Of a stretch of DNA of 64,000 bases, positions 35,901 to 50,129 are shown piece after piece. This DNA is from Aselliscus stoliczkanus (lineage: Eukaryota; Chordata; Mammalia; Chiroptera; Hipposideridae), in assembly GCA_033961575.1 (NCBI GenBank), contig CM066740.1:92983117-93047116 (forward strand). The letters are read 5' to 3'. The translations under genes and the position numbers were made by a program. Positions within the stretch are counted from its first letter, which is position 1. Each line of letters begins with the position of its first letter. The notes beneath the pieces were generated by a model, which saw only the letters and a program-made list of their open reading frames with translations, was not told the origin of the DNA and did not search any database.

Positions 35901-36987
35901 CAACTGGACAAGGGGGTCTGTGTGGTGGTCAGACCGCCCTGTGGCCTCATCTCTCTCGCCTCCCAGAACGAAGCAGATCAAACTTAGAGACATGTCTGCA
36001 CAGCCTGAAGCTCGCGCGCCTCGGAGCCCGGCCTCGGGCAGCCCCAGGCGCTAAGGAGCTCCTCCCGCCTGCCCCCAGGGCATCGCTTCGCGGAAGTAAC
36101 TGCGCCCACGGTGCTGGAAGCACTCGTCCTGCCCCTGAACTTCGCCTCCCCCACCTCCGCCCCCAAAGCCATGTCAAGGCTGGGGCATTGTGAGGGACCC
36201 AGGCTGCCCTTTAAAGCCCACCGGAGGTGGTGACACACAGACGGCTGGCCCCGTAGATGGCACTTGGGGACACTGCTGCAGTCCAGTGCGATCTTCAGGG
36301 AAAGATTCTCAACACGACAGACCATGGAGGGGGTTCCGTCCTGCAACGGCTGACGAGATGCCTCGGTGGGTCAGCGACACTGTGGGGGCCGCACCTGCAA
36401 ACCCAGGGGGCCCAGGGACACCAGTGATGTGACAGTGGCTGCTGGGCCTGAGAACAGGTGGCACCTCTCCATTGTTTCCAAGGAAACCACAGAGGCTGCG
36501 CCCCCCCCCCCAACAGGGGGGTGAAGAACCCACGGGGACATGAGTCCCCCCAACACGTCTTCCACTCGATTGCTTTTAGGTAAAACACACCAAAGCCTCT
36601 CTTGGGGACCCTGCGCCCAGGGAGACACCTGCCACGCAGCCGAGGAGCAGAGGCCGTCATACCACAGGCACCTGGGGCAAGTCCTCAGCCTCGGAACCCC
36701 CAAGAGCGGTTCCCACCCGGGCCGTGGGGGGGAGATTCCCTGCCCGGCGGGCGCAGAACAGCCCTCGACACCAGCCCGCGGGGGAGGCGCTCGCAGGCAG
36801 TTTTCAGGCAGCGCTCTTCCCCGGCACAGTAAAAGCGGGGGCTGCTTTCCTGCATGTGGCCCCCTCGACCACTTCACCCAGCATGTCAGCTGTTTTCGCC
36901 GAGCCCTTTCTAGGTGACAACTGTGAGAGACCCCACCCACTCAGGACGCGGGCGGTGCCCCATGAAGAGGCCATTTCTCGGTGTTGA

Positions 36988-37056
36988 TGCTAGAGACAGA
37001 CAGACAGGTGGGGACAGAGACCCAGGCAGAGAGGTGCAGAGGCAGAGACAGGGAGG
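36988..37056 (+). repeat. GACA/GAGA-rich purine tract
   Basis: Repeats of AGACAGACAGACAG followed by GGCAGAGAGG-like units, imperfect. Confidence 0.6.
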
Positions 37057-40000
37057 CAGTGCTGGGGCGCCCGCCCGGCCGGCCTGTCGGTGGTCTGGCT
37101 GGACCCTCCAGCCTCGCCACGCCTGCACGGCCAGAGGGCTCCCGCAGCGAGGGCCGCCTGCTCGTGGGCGAGGGGTCCAGGGGAGCCTGTCAGAGCCCCA
37201 GGGCTTGGGAAGAGCAATCGCAGCCAGGCCGAGCGAAGGCACCAGGCCAGCTTCCAGGGACCCAGGAGGCTTCCAAGCCCCGCGACAGGCGGCCGGGCCG
37301 CAGCCTCCTGTGAGCTGGCGGGGCCGGTCCTGCAGGCGTGGGCTGCTGGGCCACAGTAAGGCCTGGTCCGTAGGAGCAAAACGAGCGCCAGGAGAGGGGC
37401 TCGCGGGTCCCAGCCTCTGCAGGGCGGTTCCAGGCAGTGGCAGTAGGGCGCTGCCATTGCCAGTGAGTCGCTCCCCTGGGTGGGGCGCTCCGGGTGACAC
37501 CCGCTCCCGTGCCGCTGGCTGAGTGCCACCGAGGACACCAAGGCACTTTAGGGCGGTGACACCTCACGTCCGGACCACCACTGGCCACTGAAGGGCCAAG
37601 ACTCCTCTACTTTCTGGGGTTCCCAGCAAACCGCTCCACGATGTAAGTGAAGTGTAAGGAAGGGGGCAGGGCGGGACCGGCAGCCGCGATGGCTGTGCCT
37701 GGCTCCGCTCGCACCATGAGCATGGCAGAGTCAGCTCTGAACCACCGGCAAACACGCCTCAAGTTCGGGTCCTGGGGGTTCTCAGACACCAGTGTGCCTC
37801 TGAGCACACCCCACAACCAACTAGCCGCCCACAGTGAGCAGACACTGACCAGGCTGTGTTGGCAGCGACGCGGAGCGCGCGGTCCCAGGATGCACAACGC
37901 GGAGGCCCCCACCCGCACACAGCCCCTGGCGGACGCGGCTCGCCACGGCCCCTGCCCACCCTGCAGGCGTCACAGCCCCGGGGGGCCGGGGTGGGGGGAC
38001 CTGCGTTTGGCCAGGCTTGGCGCTCAGACCCCTTCTGGGCACATGCTGCCAGCCATCAGCTTCTCCGGGCCAAACTCCAGTCAGCATTAATAGCTCACTC
38101 GGTGGGCTTCTGAGCAGTGGCTTTTAATTACACACACAGATGGATTCATGCGCAATTCTCTAAGTCACAGAACGTACCCCACGGACAGACCTGTCACAGC
38201 CCGAGCCCCAGAGCGTTCTTGGTCTAAGGCAAACCTGCAGTATGTGGCCCACTTCACGGCATCCCAGGCGGTACATGTGGCTGCCATGGTGACACGGCAG
38301 GTGAGACCCGAGACTGGCCCCGAGCTCACGTACTAGGGGACAGGATCTCAGGGCAGGTCCCAGGCGGGCCGGTGAGGCGACCTCTGAACCTGCGGCTGCC
38401 GGTCGGAGAGGCCTCTGCGTGAGCCGACCGCGTGGGTTCCCTTCACTGACCCGGGAACTAAAGGGGGGCGCCTGACGCTGGTGAGCTGGTGGGGAGGGCT
38501 GGCCTCGGGGACCAGGGAAGGATGTGGGGGGCACGCTGCTCGTCACTGCGGGCTCCCAGGCCACTCGACCAGCAGCTCAGAGCGCGGAGGAGAGAAGGCG
38601 GTGTTTCCTCACAGGAACCAACCCTGGGGGACGCCGCTCCGCCCCAGTCCCGCCCTCCTGTCCTCTGCCCTTAGCCCTGGTGCCTGGTGACACCGGCTAT
38701 GGATTCAGGAACCAGGGGCAGGTCCGACCTCGGGGGCGGGCTGTGGGCTCACCGTCCCCACCCACGCACGCACGCGCGGGGCAGCAGGACAGCCACCTCG
38801 CCACCCCCTCGGGACTGCAGCCGGCGGTTAAGCTAATGTCACTGGCTGTAACAAATGCCATTAGCTTATTTTAGTGGCCATATGTATTTCAATATCTTTG
38901 TTAACTTCCTTAGTCCTGCTCATATAGAGCCATCAAGGCTCTGAAATTTTCTTAATTCCTTAAATTATATTTTTACCTTTTAAAGGGGATTATATGTCGT
39001 TATCGCGTTAACTAACAAGTCCTGGCCTTCGCAAAAACCTGGTTTGAACCCATCACGCACACCAGGCTCTGTTCCAATGGTCACACGACAGCTTTGTCTG
39101 TCTCTGCGGATTTCCTGTCCTGGTGGGGAGGGCAGCGGCCACCCCAACGCCGCGGCAGGACGCCCCTTCCCAGGCGCGTCGGGCTCCCACCTTGGGGCTC
39201 TGCTCGCCACGCGGTTACCCAAACCGGCGTTAGGGCCGAAAGGCCTGCAGCGGGAAGGCCCCTCCGCTGGCCCGGGGCCAGGCCTCCTAGGGGAGCCCCC
39301 CATCCTGCCCCCGGCCGTGCGGGAGCCCCGCGCCAGGCCCAGGGCAGGAGTGGCCCCGGCCACGGCCGGCCAGAGACTCTGCAGCCCGCCAGCAGCCGCG
39401 GGAAGGGCAGGCTCGGGGCAGCGCTCCGGGGAGCTGTGCCGCCTCCTCTGCTCCCTTCCCTGTTAGCTTGAGCACAGTCGTTCCTGGATCTCCCCGCTTC
39501 CCCTCCACTTTCTCCGCTTACACGTGCAGAAAGGGCACCCGCTGCCCTTTGCTCTTCCACCCGCTAACCATTTGCTTGAAGAGTTCTTGGCAGATACCCT
39601 TGCTGTTTCCACCCAGAAGGACCCCATCAGCACATGCGGAAAAGGTCAGACTCCCCGGGCTGCGGGCTGCCACTCAGCATCACCCTAACAAGCGACGCGG
39701 AGACGGGATGTGGCGCCCACAGCGGGAAGGGGGCCCCTCGCCGGTGTAACTGGCCAAACACAGTTGCTCAGTAAAAGCAGCGCCAGGTGCCGGTGCTCGT
39801 GGGGCATCCCTGCACCTGCCCGGGACCCAGAGGGCAGGCCAACGGGACGGGTCCTCGGTGCCGCTCAGGGAGCTCAGCGCAGGACCGTGACCCCCAGAGC
39901 GGGTCTCATTCTCCCGTTGTTTACTGAGCTCCTATTACAACTCAGACATGCACACAGAGGGACACAGTTTGCATTGGGTTTGCAGCGAAGGGACCCTGCC

Positions 40001-40479
40001 CCAGGCGCCCTGACATGCTGCCACGCCCGGCAAGGACACGGCACCCCCAAGGGCAGGGCACCCCCAGGGCCTCCCTTCATCCGCTCGCTTTTCTCCTGAC
40101 TGTGCTGTGTGCTGTTGCGTGATGCTCACCTTTAAATTCCTGTGTGGGGGGGATTCTGTGGTTTATTAGGTACATTTCAGGGTGGCAAAGGGGCCATCAC
40201 AGGACACACGTTATGAAAAGGGCCCTGGTCTGAGGAGGCTGAGACCCCCAGGTGGGGAGACGTGGTAGCTCCTGAGGGGCCTCGGGCCCAGGTGCAAGGG
40301 CGGGAGGAAGGCGCCTGAGGGAGGGGACCCACGGACCCTGTGCAGCCGGGAGGCGGGGGTCTCCCTGCGCCCGGTTTGCTCAGGAGAAGGTAGGGCCACG
40401 TGTATACAGGGTCGGCCTTTCCTCTCGTGCCTCTGGCCGCTGGTGTCCACCGTTTCCCACAGAAAATAAATAAGAAAAG

Positions 40480-40745
40480 GCAGTAACCACACTGGAGTTT
40501 CAATTATGACCCAGCACGGTGGGAAGAAGTCATGCATAGTTAAAATGACTAATTTGCAAGGGGAATAAAGCACATTTGCAGATAAACCCAAGTCATTTCA
40601 TTTCTGAAGAATTTAGTCGGAATATTTATTTGCTACTTGACAAAGGAGATGACAGATCTCGAGAGGGATAAGATCCCTCCTGGTAGACAAAGCTGGTCTC
40701 CGGCTGCTTTTCATATGCAAATCCTGCTGATTAGGTTCCCGCCTC
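40480..40745. promoter_or_regulatory. Candidate regulatory island with octamer ATGCAAAT
   Basis: An AT-rich, repeat-free island inside GC-rich intron holds a perfect POU octamer at 40715-40722, plus ACTAATTTGCAAGG, CATTTGCAGATAA and GGATAAGATCC motifs. No other evidence of function. Confidence 0.3.
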
Positions 40746-43700
40746 TGCAGGCGCCCTCAGCGCCCCCTGCACCCCGCCCACTGAGCGGAGCCGCCACGCG
40801 GCGGAAGCCAGTGGGTCAGGACGGCCGGGCCCCGGGCCCCAGGCCAGCATCCCCCGCCGACGTGCCCGCCGACGGCCAGCTGCCCCCAGGCCGGCGGGCT
40901 CCGCTCCGGGGCCCTTCACAGAACCAAGCTCCTTTGGTGACTCTGCACAGACCAAGAGAGGGGTGACCTGGTGAGAAAAGCCACATGGACGGTGGTGGGG
41001 CGGCAGGGCACCTTTGCACACCCTCCAAGGTCCAAGGAACACAGTCCATTGTGCCGCCTGGATCAGCCCTGTTTTCACTGTGCTTCCAAGAGTTTGGTTA
41101 TTTTGCTCCCCGCCAAATACCCTACCCAGCAAATTTCACTGAACAAAGGGCCTGGAAAAAGCACCCAACAATACAGCTCAGAGGCGCCCCTGGAATAAAG
41201 GCATCACCCAGAAAATGCACTAAATTAGGATTTAATTGCTAGAAATTACTTTCAATTACTAAAAATTACGACAAATTACTTGTTGAATAGACACATTCTT
41301 TCACCACCATTAATAATTTAAAAGTGCTAATTGCACGTAATTGTAAGTAATTTTTGTTCTCTGGTGAGGCAGGGTGCTGCTTTGTGCTCACCGTTGTCGC
41401 CCCACCCTGGGCAGCTCCGCGGGCAGCGTCCAGGACAGACCTCCCAGGACGGACGCCCCTCGGCCAGGCCAAGGACAGGCGCCCATTCTGCGGGGTGAGG
41501 GCGAGGGCCCCGGTCACCTGCCGGGGAGCCCGGGCTTTCAGCTAGGCCCCGGTTCTCCAGGAGGCGCCCCTGGGTGGTCAGCATGCCCATCGCCTTAACG
41601 CCCAGAACCAGCCCCTGACCCGGCTACGTCCAGCCACACCTGCCAGCCATCGCCAAAGCCTTTCACTTCAGCCAAAGGGGTCCCCCGACTGTCCCACGCA
41701 AGCGTCTCACCTCCCGGCTCCGTGGGCGGCTTGCTTCCCTCCCCGGGCTCGCCTCCACCTGCACGCCCGTCCGTCCTCTCCCACACGGCACAGCTCCCTC
41801 CCGGGGGCCCCCGATCCAGCGGCCCTGTGGGACCCTCCCCGAGCCTGGTGACTGTCCACACCCGTCCGACTCCGTAGCCCGGTGGGTACCTGTCCTCCCT
41901 ATTAACCTGGCCTGAAGTTAACCTCAGAGAGGCCTCCATGGCCCAACGTGGAGTCATGCCCAGGCTCGGACTGGCCCCTCCAGCGGTGCCCTCGAGGGGC
42001 GGCCGAGTCCTGTGACACCAGACACGTGTGGCCAGCCGGCTGCGGTGGGACCCGCGTGGCCCTGAGTCCCCATCCCAGCAAGGATGGAAGCAGCCCTAAC
42101 CTGCCGCCTACAGCAGCCCTGTCCTCTGTGCCCCGCCTGTCACACGCCTGCACGGGACACCGTCTCGCGCCCCAGACCCCACCTCCCACAGGCGCAGGAG
42201 GACGGGGCTGTGAGCCCTCAGGGACGCATGGCGACTCGCTCTCTCGAGTTGCTTTAAGGAGTGCTTGTTGGAGCAGGGGAGTCCCCCGATGCCTCACTGG
42301 CTCTGGGACGCCCGCCACGGAGGGACGGGGTGGAGCTGCGAGGAGTCAGCGTCCTCAGTATGGCCGGTCCCTGCGCCGCGACCACGTGCCTGGTCAGGAG
42401 GCACAGCCAGTGCCTGGCCTCCCCTCGGACGTCCGCTCAGGTCCACTGCCAGGGCCGCAAGCCTCGCTCCCACTCAGAGGAAGAGTCCAGGAAGCCCTGT
42501 GCCCTGGTCGGCGGCAGTGGCCTGAATGCCAGGGACCGGCCGGCACCGCCCCGGGGTCTCCCTGATGGACAGGCCGCCGCCTCGCACCTCTGGGCGCCTT
42601 GTGAGACAGGGCGCGCCCCTGAAGCAGCCTGGCCGTGGGCTCGGGCCGCGCCACCCGTGCTCCGCCCAGTGGGGCCTTGTCTCCAGCATCTCGCCCCCAC
42701 ACCGGCAGGGAAAGGGAAAATCCATGCGGCCGCCCCTTCCCAACGTGTGGCCTTCCTGAACCCGGGCTCCCGGCGGCGCCCACCTGACCCCCTCGCTGAC
42801 CCGCCCGGCCCGGCGGAGGGGAGGACCCTGCGGCCCGTCAGGCTCTTCATTCAGCCCGGACTGCGGGAGCGCCCAGGCCTGCGGCGAGGAGGCGGGGCGG
42901 TGGTCACCTCGCTGTCTGTCCCGCGCCACCTGTGTCTGAGGAAGCAGCGCAGCCCTGACAGTCTCAGCGACGATCGCCTGTGTGAGGCGCACGGGCGTCA
43001 CCCGGGTCACTCAGAGGCACCGCGCCCGATGGTCCTGGCGGCGGCCCCGCCAGCCTCCCACGGATGCTTCCAGAAGGGCGCGGGGCTATCCTTCCAGGAC
43101 GCGTTTCTCATGGACAAAGCAGCGGGAAAGGCGCGGGAGCGGCGCCTGCCTCCTACCCCGCCCAGGAGCTGGGGCTCCCTGCGCCGGGGCCAAGCTCAGA
43201 GGCTGCCTCGCAGATGCTTCCGTCAGGCTGTGCGGCGGTGACACTCCTGGTCCCCAGGTGCCCGGAGCCCGCACACTCCCCTCTGCTGACAGGAAAGGCG
43301 GGACAAAGCCGGTCTGCCTGGAGGCTCCCACTCCGGGTGGCCTCGTAGACACGCACCTTCGAGGGCTGCTCTGTGGGGCAGCTGAGGACGCTGCCCTCTG
43401 AGGGGGTTCCGGCCCCCAATTCTCCTCGGAAAAGGCTCCGGGGGCCTGATTGAGCCTGTCCCCAAGCCCTGTCATAGATAACCATTTCCCTCAGGAGCGG
43501 CTGTTTTATTTAAAGCAGAGAAACAGGAGAAATTAGACATCTGCCCCAGAAAGCGCCACGATTCCGTTTCTAAAGAAACTCCCGCCCAGCGCACGTCACA
43601 CCGAAGCCGGCCCAGCGGCCCTCCTGCTGTCTGCGGAAGGCCACTGGCCAAACTGAGAAGAAAAAGCGACACAGAGGCGACCAGATCAGCGGGCGGCGCT

Positions 43701-46700
43701 CAGCTCGGCCCTCCCTGCCCCCCTCCCCGTCGACCCCACAGGGCCTTGGGCCCAGAAGGAAAGCTCGCTGAGAAGGGCAGAGAGCAGGAGGGCGTGTGGA
43801 CAGACGGACGGAAGTGCATCACCGGACGAAAGCACACTGGCCCGCGCCACTGACGCTGTCACATTCCTCAAAGAAGAAACCACGTGAGCGAGCATTCGTC
43901 AGGCAGCGGCTAGAACGGAAACTAGCCCCCCGTAGATGAGCAGTCGTCTCAGGCCAGAGGCGAGGGGACCGGCAGGCGAGGGGCACGCGCCCTGCGGTTC
44001 ACATTCTTCAACCTGAGCCGGCCCTGCTGTCAGCGCCCCAAGGTCAGGCCAAGCGCGGAGAGGGCGGCAGTGGAGCAGTTTGGGCCCCCGGGGGCCACGC
44101 ACCCCGCACACTGGCTTCCTCGCCCAGGTGTGGGGTGGGGAGGGCCGGGGGTGGGCCGGACGGCTGGGGAGGAGCTGGCCGCTCAGCCGGTCACTGCACG
44201 CGTGGGCACCGGCTGGGAGGCCTGTAGGTCACCACGGACACTGGCCGGGTGACCAGCTTCCTCCACGTCCTCGGGACAAAACACGGCAGGTCTTGCCGGG
44301 AGGCACAGGGAGCCAGCACGTCGGGAGGCGGCGCCCCGACCCACGGCGGGCAGGGCTGTCCTTCCCGCGCCTCCGCTGGGTAACGGGCCAGCTCCGCGGG
44401 CGTTTCAGAGCTTTCTCAGTGCGCCGACCAGCACGGGGCCACCTGACGCTCACATGGACGTTTCGGTGCGGGCCCACCTGTTCCCTGCGTCATTTCCGAT
44501 GTCTGACCGCCATGCCTGCGGGCCCGGGCCGACCTGCGGCACAGAGCTGCACACCTGTGCACACCTGGGGGCGACGAGGTGTCAGTGACGGGGGTGTTCA
44601 CTTCCGTTTTATCTTATGTTCCAGTCCAAGGTCTGGGAGCACCGCTCCCTTTGTTTTGGTGAATGCACTAGAATGTGGGTGGTTTTAATCGTTAAAAAGC
44701 TGTTTATCTATCTGCTTGTTTTCTTGAATCCGGAGATGCACTGAGTTCAGCAAAACAGAGCTGTGCCAAGAACGAACCGCGAACAGCTGGGGCAGCGCCA
44801 GTTGTGGGGGACCCACCTTATTGCTTCTGGTTTGTAATAATTCTTTGGAGGCCGAATACGACGTTAAAAGAAATTCTCTGTCCGCACCAATGTTCCTGCA
44901 CTTTGTAATTCAATTCCTGACTTCAAATAAAAGTGACTTCTTCATACAGCTTTGTCATTTACTGAAACGGCTGGCTAACACCCCCAGGACTCGACAAAAC
45001 CGCGAGGAGAAAGAGATGAAAGGGAGAAAAAGGAGAGGAGGTGGGTTAGAGCCATTTCCAAAACGAGATGTCCAGAAATCAATTTGTAATTACCTGCCCA
45101 CACGAGTCTGAAGCCTTTTATTTGATAATGTGAGCAACACACAAGCCTGTAATATGACCGATTTCACAGAATACAGGCCCGGCTGTCTCTCTGACCTACA
45201 GCTCGTGTATGGCTTTTAGTGATGTTGAGACAAAATTACACCCCACACAGGCATAACGGGGTCCCCCTCGCCCACCTCCTGCTCCTCTCAGAAACGCAGG
45301 GTTTTGTGCCATCTGGAGAGCTGCCAGATTTGGAGGGCTCTCCCTCCTGTGACACAGCCAGCTCCCTGGAGGGGGGGCTCTGCCGAGTCTGGGATGGAGG
45401 CTCCAGGGAGCGCAGGCGGCCCCGGCCCAGGGGTCCAAGCGCCCGCCCGCCCCCTGACACGGCGGCTCCGCTCACACTCCATTGCGCCCTGAAACCAGCC
45501 GTCCGCTTCTTAGCTTCCAGCAGGGATGACGTCCACCTGACCGCACACTTCAAAATTAAAAATCCAAATCCGTAGTCTGTATCAGGAAAAAATGTTAAGC
45601 TTTTAAAGCGTTCAACGTTAGGAAATCCAGTTTTAATCATAAGGCTAGGGTACCGTGTATGAATATTTCCTGAACCTATTAGGATATTGAAGCATCTTCT
45701 CCAAGACGAAAATGTGACCCTGAATAAGGAGGACTTTGGTTTGCCCGAAAGTGACGAAACTGCCTGGGACGTCCTCATTTTCATTTCCGGTTCCTACTTT
45801 TGCAGTAAGTCTTTCATGCAAATTAAAGGTTCGCTCTGGTGTCGCTAACTGCACCCTAGCTTGGGGTGAGAGTTCCGTTTTCTGCATCTACTTTGCCTTG
45901 AGAACAGGTCACGTGACTCCCAGCCGCCAGCTCCTAAGAGACAAACTGGAGCACCAGAGATGCAGGGCCCGCTGTGGATGAACCACCTACTGGAGGGAGG
46001 CGGTGACAGGCCGGACGCCAGCCGGCGGCGGGAGAAGCCAGCACTCGGGACCGAACCTGGGCCACTTCCGTGTCCATCCGTCAGCTCCGTCTCCCGGCTG
46101 AGAACCAGGCTGCAAGGCATCCACTGAACCCTGTCTTGTGGGCACCAATTTCGTGATAACATGTTTGTCCACTGACGTCTGGTCCAAGCTTTCAAATCAT
46201 CATATTGTCAACTTACTTTGACACATTATCAGATACCACCTTTGAAGAGGTTAGACAGCTAACTACACAGGAAGATGACTTTGTGCTGATTTATCTTGTA
46301 ATAAACTGTCTTTTTGAGGCTGTAGATGGGGAAAGTGTGTGGTCTGCGGGCACCCGGGGCCAGCGGCTTCACAGACACAAAGCTCAGAACCAGGCGACGG
46401 CCAGGCTTGGCGGTCAGGCAGCGGGAGGGGCCAGTGCCCTGGAGGTCGGAGCACCTCGGAAACACGAGACCTTCACAGCCACAGACGCAGGTCTCCCTGG
46501 CCACGCGGCTCCTCAAGAGAGTGGTGGACACGCCATGGGCGCCGTGAGGCGGTCTCGGGCTGGTCCCCGGGGGCAGGCGTGGAAGCGGGCGGCGACTGCT
46601 AACATCCCGGCTCCGAGCGGTAGGTACCGGTCCCACGTTCTCTTCTCTCCGTTTCAGAGGCACCAACATTAGAAGTCGCTGCCACCTCGTTGGCGGGCAG

Positions 46701-49337
46701 CGTGTGTGTCCGGGAGCCATTCTGAAGGGCGCCGGGAGCACTGGCTCGGAGGAAGCTGCCCGGGCGCCGTGGGGCGGTGGGCGCCCAGCCCGGGCTGCGG
46801 GCAGCACTTCTCAGTCTGCTCTGGGCGCCGCACCTCCACCCGTGCCCCGTGAGCGCCCTGGCCGTGCGCCTCGCTCAGAGACCAGGGGAACGGGGGTCCC
46901 GGAACATGCCGGCCTCCTTCTCAGGAAGACCCTCATTTAGCCCGTGACTGCAAAGCTGCCAGCAAAGGAGGGTCCTCTGCAGCCAATGAGGGGAAACGCA
47001 AGCAACCCTGGGTGCGGACAGTCTTCCCAAACGGGAGGCGAGGGCCGTGACGGCCCCACGCAGGGTCTGCAGGGCGGAGGGCGCCCCACCCACAGCTCGC
47101 ACGGTGCCCACGCCGACGCCGGCCCTCCGACCACGGCTCGTGCCTGCGGCTGGCTCCCCGCCTGCAGGAGGCGTCCCACGCCGGGCGTCGTGCAGTCGGG
47201 CAGCTGTGGACACGCTGGGTTTCCCACGCAGAATGCAGGCGACGCTCATTGGATTTACAAAATAGCTTTTTGGAAGTTCTGGTACATTTTTTAACGATGG
47301 CTGGCTCTCCAAGTCCTTTCCTTCTGCTAGCGGGCAAGTCCGTTTCCACTCGTTCGTGCCGCTCCCACTTCGTCTCCTCACAGCTTTCGTGGACACACAG
47401 CCCCGGGGGACAGCCGTGTCTCTCAGCGCCGTCAGGAACCCGCTGGCTTCTGCCTTTACGGCTGTGGAAAAGCTGCCGCCCAGACACCGTCCACTCCTCA
47501 GTGCCCTGCCTGTCCTCCGTGGCTGTGGGTGTTCCCGGGTCCCCTGCAGGGCCGCTGGGACGGGGTGACCTGGGGATGCATGTTGCAGCGTCCTGCTGGG
47601 AGCCCCACTCCCCGTCAGTGGGGCGCCGCGGTGGAAGGGCGCCTCCCCAGCCGGCACCCCCCTTATTCTTCAGGGGCTTTTATGGGTCCCCCGTGGCCCC
47701 CTCTTCTCCTGCCCTGGCGGCTGCGCTGTGTCGCTGGCGGGCCCCTCAGATCCGCACTCGGGCCCAGCGGCCCCTCCTCGCCGTGTCTGACCGGCCACCT
47801 GAGCCGTGCAGTCTCCAGTTTGAATGACCACTTTTCCATTTCAAGCATTTCTAGTTTTTTTATTTTAACCTGTCATCCCTTTTTCATCTGGGTGTGTTTT
47901 TATTATTACTTGTGTTGTTTCCTTGTTGTTTTACACAGCGAGCAGGCTGCCTCTTGCCACCTCGCCCGTGTTGCTGATTCTCAGGGTCTGATTCCTTCAC
48001 CTGCTGCTCCTCTGCCCCTCCCTGTCCCATCCCAGGGCGTGTCTCCGCCTGGATCCCTACTTTTTGGCTGAGTTGGGTGCCCAGCTTGCCCCAGAATCAA
48101 AGTCACGGCAGCGTGGCCTCCGTTTGCTTCTGGGTCTCAGCGGCTCAGAAATGCCATCTCTCAGGATCTGTCTTCACAGCTACATGTAAATAGTCCAGTT
48201 TCTTCTCTGTATAATGTTGCTTCTCACTGAAAAGCTGCCTGATTGTTCCAGTGAACCCCAAACTGCAGTTCAATGTTCTGAAACTCGCCACACACAGAGC
48301 GGATGCACTGCTCGTCCCACAGAGAGGCAGCCTGGCTGTCCCTGCACGTCGCTCCATCCCCCACCTGGCCGCCTCTCACCCCGAGTGGTCCCTCCACCAC
48401 GTCCCCAGCACAGGTGACGGTCCCACCGAACAGCACGCAGGTCCCGTGGATGGCAGCGGCCGTGCAGCTGCACCTGCGCCGTAGGTTTGGGGCGGTAGAG
48501 CCCCGACGGACGTCAGCTTGGAGGACGGGCCCCGGTTTCCAGGACACGGGGGCCGTTCACACAGGAGAAGTCAGGCGAGGAAACGCAGGTGGGCGGCAGG
48601 CCGACGTTCCCCCAAGAGGAAAACCGAGGGAGGCCGGAGCAGCTCTGACACAGCGGGCCCCAGCCCGGGGCCGACAATGCCGTGTCCGCCCCTGTCACCG
48701 CAAGGGGTCTCATTCTCCTTTAAGGAGTGACGACACGGTGTTAGATCCTTTTTAAAAAAATTTTGCTTTCTTGCTTTTCGCTTTTGACATATAGCTCAAT
48801 ACGTCAGGAGATTCCTGCCAGGACATAAATCCATAGCTGTTCTCATGATGGCAAATTACGTGCTCATGAGTGACACTTAAATGCTGAATTTTCATGGCTT
48901 GTCAGAAGAAGTGAAACATATTTTTTGATTTAATCCATGAGAGAACAATGTGTCCAACCATGAAATAACGCTGCCTGTAGGAGACAAGAGTGTAAATACA
49001 GGGACAGACTTTGTGCCTTGATGTGTGTATGTTTGTGTTAAAGACGGAAGTTCCCCGTGAAACCCCACTTTCCCTCCTTCTTCTGTTGCTGAGACGGGCT
49101 TCCCAGCAGCCGCCCACAGTGTGGCCTGGGCGCAGCCACTGCAGGGCTTCGGAAAACCATCCGTGTCACAGAGCCGAGCTCGCGGGCCAGCAGGACGGGA
49201 GGCTCCTCGGGGGGCACACAGGCCCCCAGCACCTCCGGGGCGCCATCCACCTGCGACCCTATTGTGACCCGGGCAGAACACGCAAGGCAGGGAGTGGGAA
49301 ACTGGTGTCCGAGGAGGGACCCAGAGCAGTGTGGGCA

Positions 49338-49412
49338 ACACGTATGTGTTTGTATGTGTGAGCGTGTGTATGTGAGCGTGTCACGTGGTGTGTACATGTG
49401 TGTATACATGTG
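49338..49412 (+). repeat. TG-rich simple sequence
   Basis: GTATGTGTTTGTATGTGTGA and similar 8-12 bp units. Confidence 0.9.
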
Positions 49413-50129
49413 TGATCCGTTTGGCGGCAGCCATACGCAACCCTCACAATAAGGACAGTTCTGGGTCAAACCGCAGGCCAGGCAGCCCAGGGCCTGCATC
49501 CCCACGGCCGCCCCCCGCCCCCCTACGCCCCCCACCCCGCGTGGCTCCCAGGAAGAGGCAGCAGAAGACTGCCGCACATTGATGACCCGGAAGGCTGACA
49601 GGGTGGAAAACCCGCGGTGGCCAGTCAGCAGCGTTTGTCCCTGGGGCCTCATCGTCCTGACGAACCCGGGGCCTGCCTGCTGCCACGTCAGTGACAGTGG
49701 GGGTCTGGGGTCCACCACACCGAGGCTTCGCGGGGAAACACCATCAGGATGGCCCAGGTGCATTTTCATCGTCGTCGTCGCCACCATTTGAAGAAAACAA
49801 CGAGAACACACCCATATCTCTTGGAAAACGGTGGTTTCTCTGGCATTTGACCTGATACACAGACCTAACCAATGGAGCAGAAACTTTGCAATAATCCCCA
49901 CTGGAAAAAAATAGGCGAGTATGATCTACATAACAGCCATCATAAGCTGAAGACAGTGTGTTGAAATAAATAATATTAAATATTTGTAAATACTGATAAT
50001 CGTACGTTTCAAAATATTTGGTTTCATTGGGCTTCACGGCAGCCCTGCCTGACTGCCCACATTGGGCAGGCGAAGAAACAGTCTCAGAGAGGCTCAGTCA
50101 CTCCCTCTCCTCCCCGCCCACCTCTGGGG

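Noticed and set aside
42261..43241. 326-codon open frame on the plus strand
   Set aside because: GC-rich intron, no recognisable domain, no splice or promoter evidence, and overlapping long frames on both strands.
46205..46672. 155-codon frame with an ordinary-looking N-terminal stretch
   Set aside because: The first 40 residues look protein-like, but nothing is recognised. The rest is GC-rich intron text and no splice or promoter context supports it.
49038..49901. 287-codon open frame on the minus strand
   Set aside because: It includes a TG-rich simple repeat (His/Thr stretch), and no family is recognised on either side of it.
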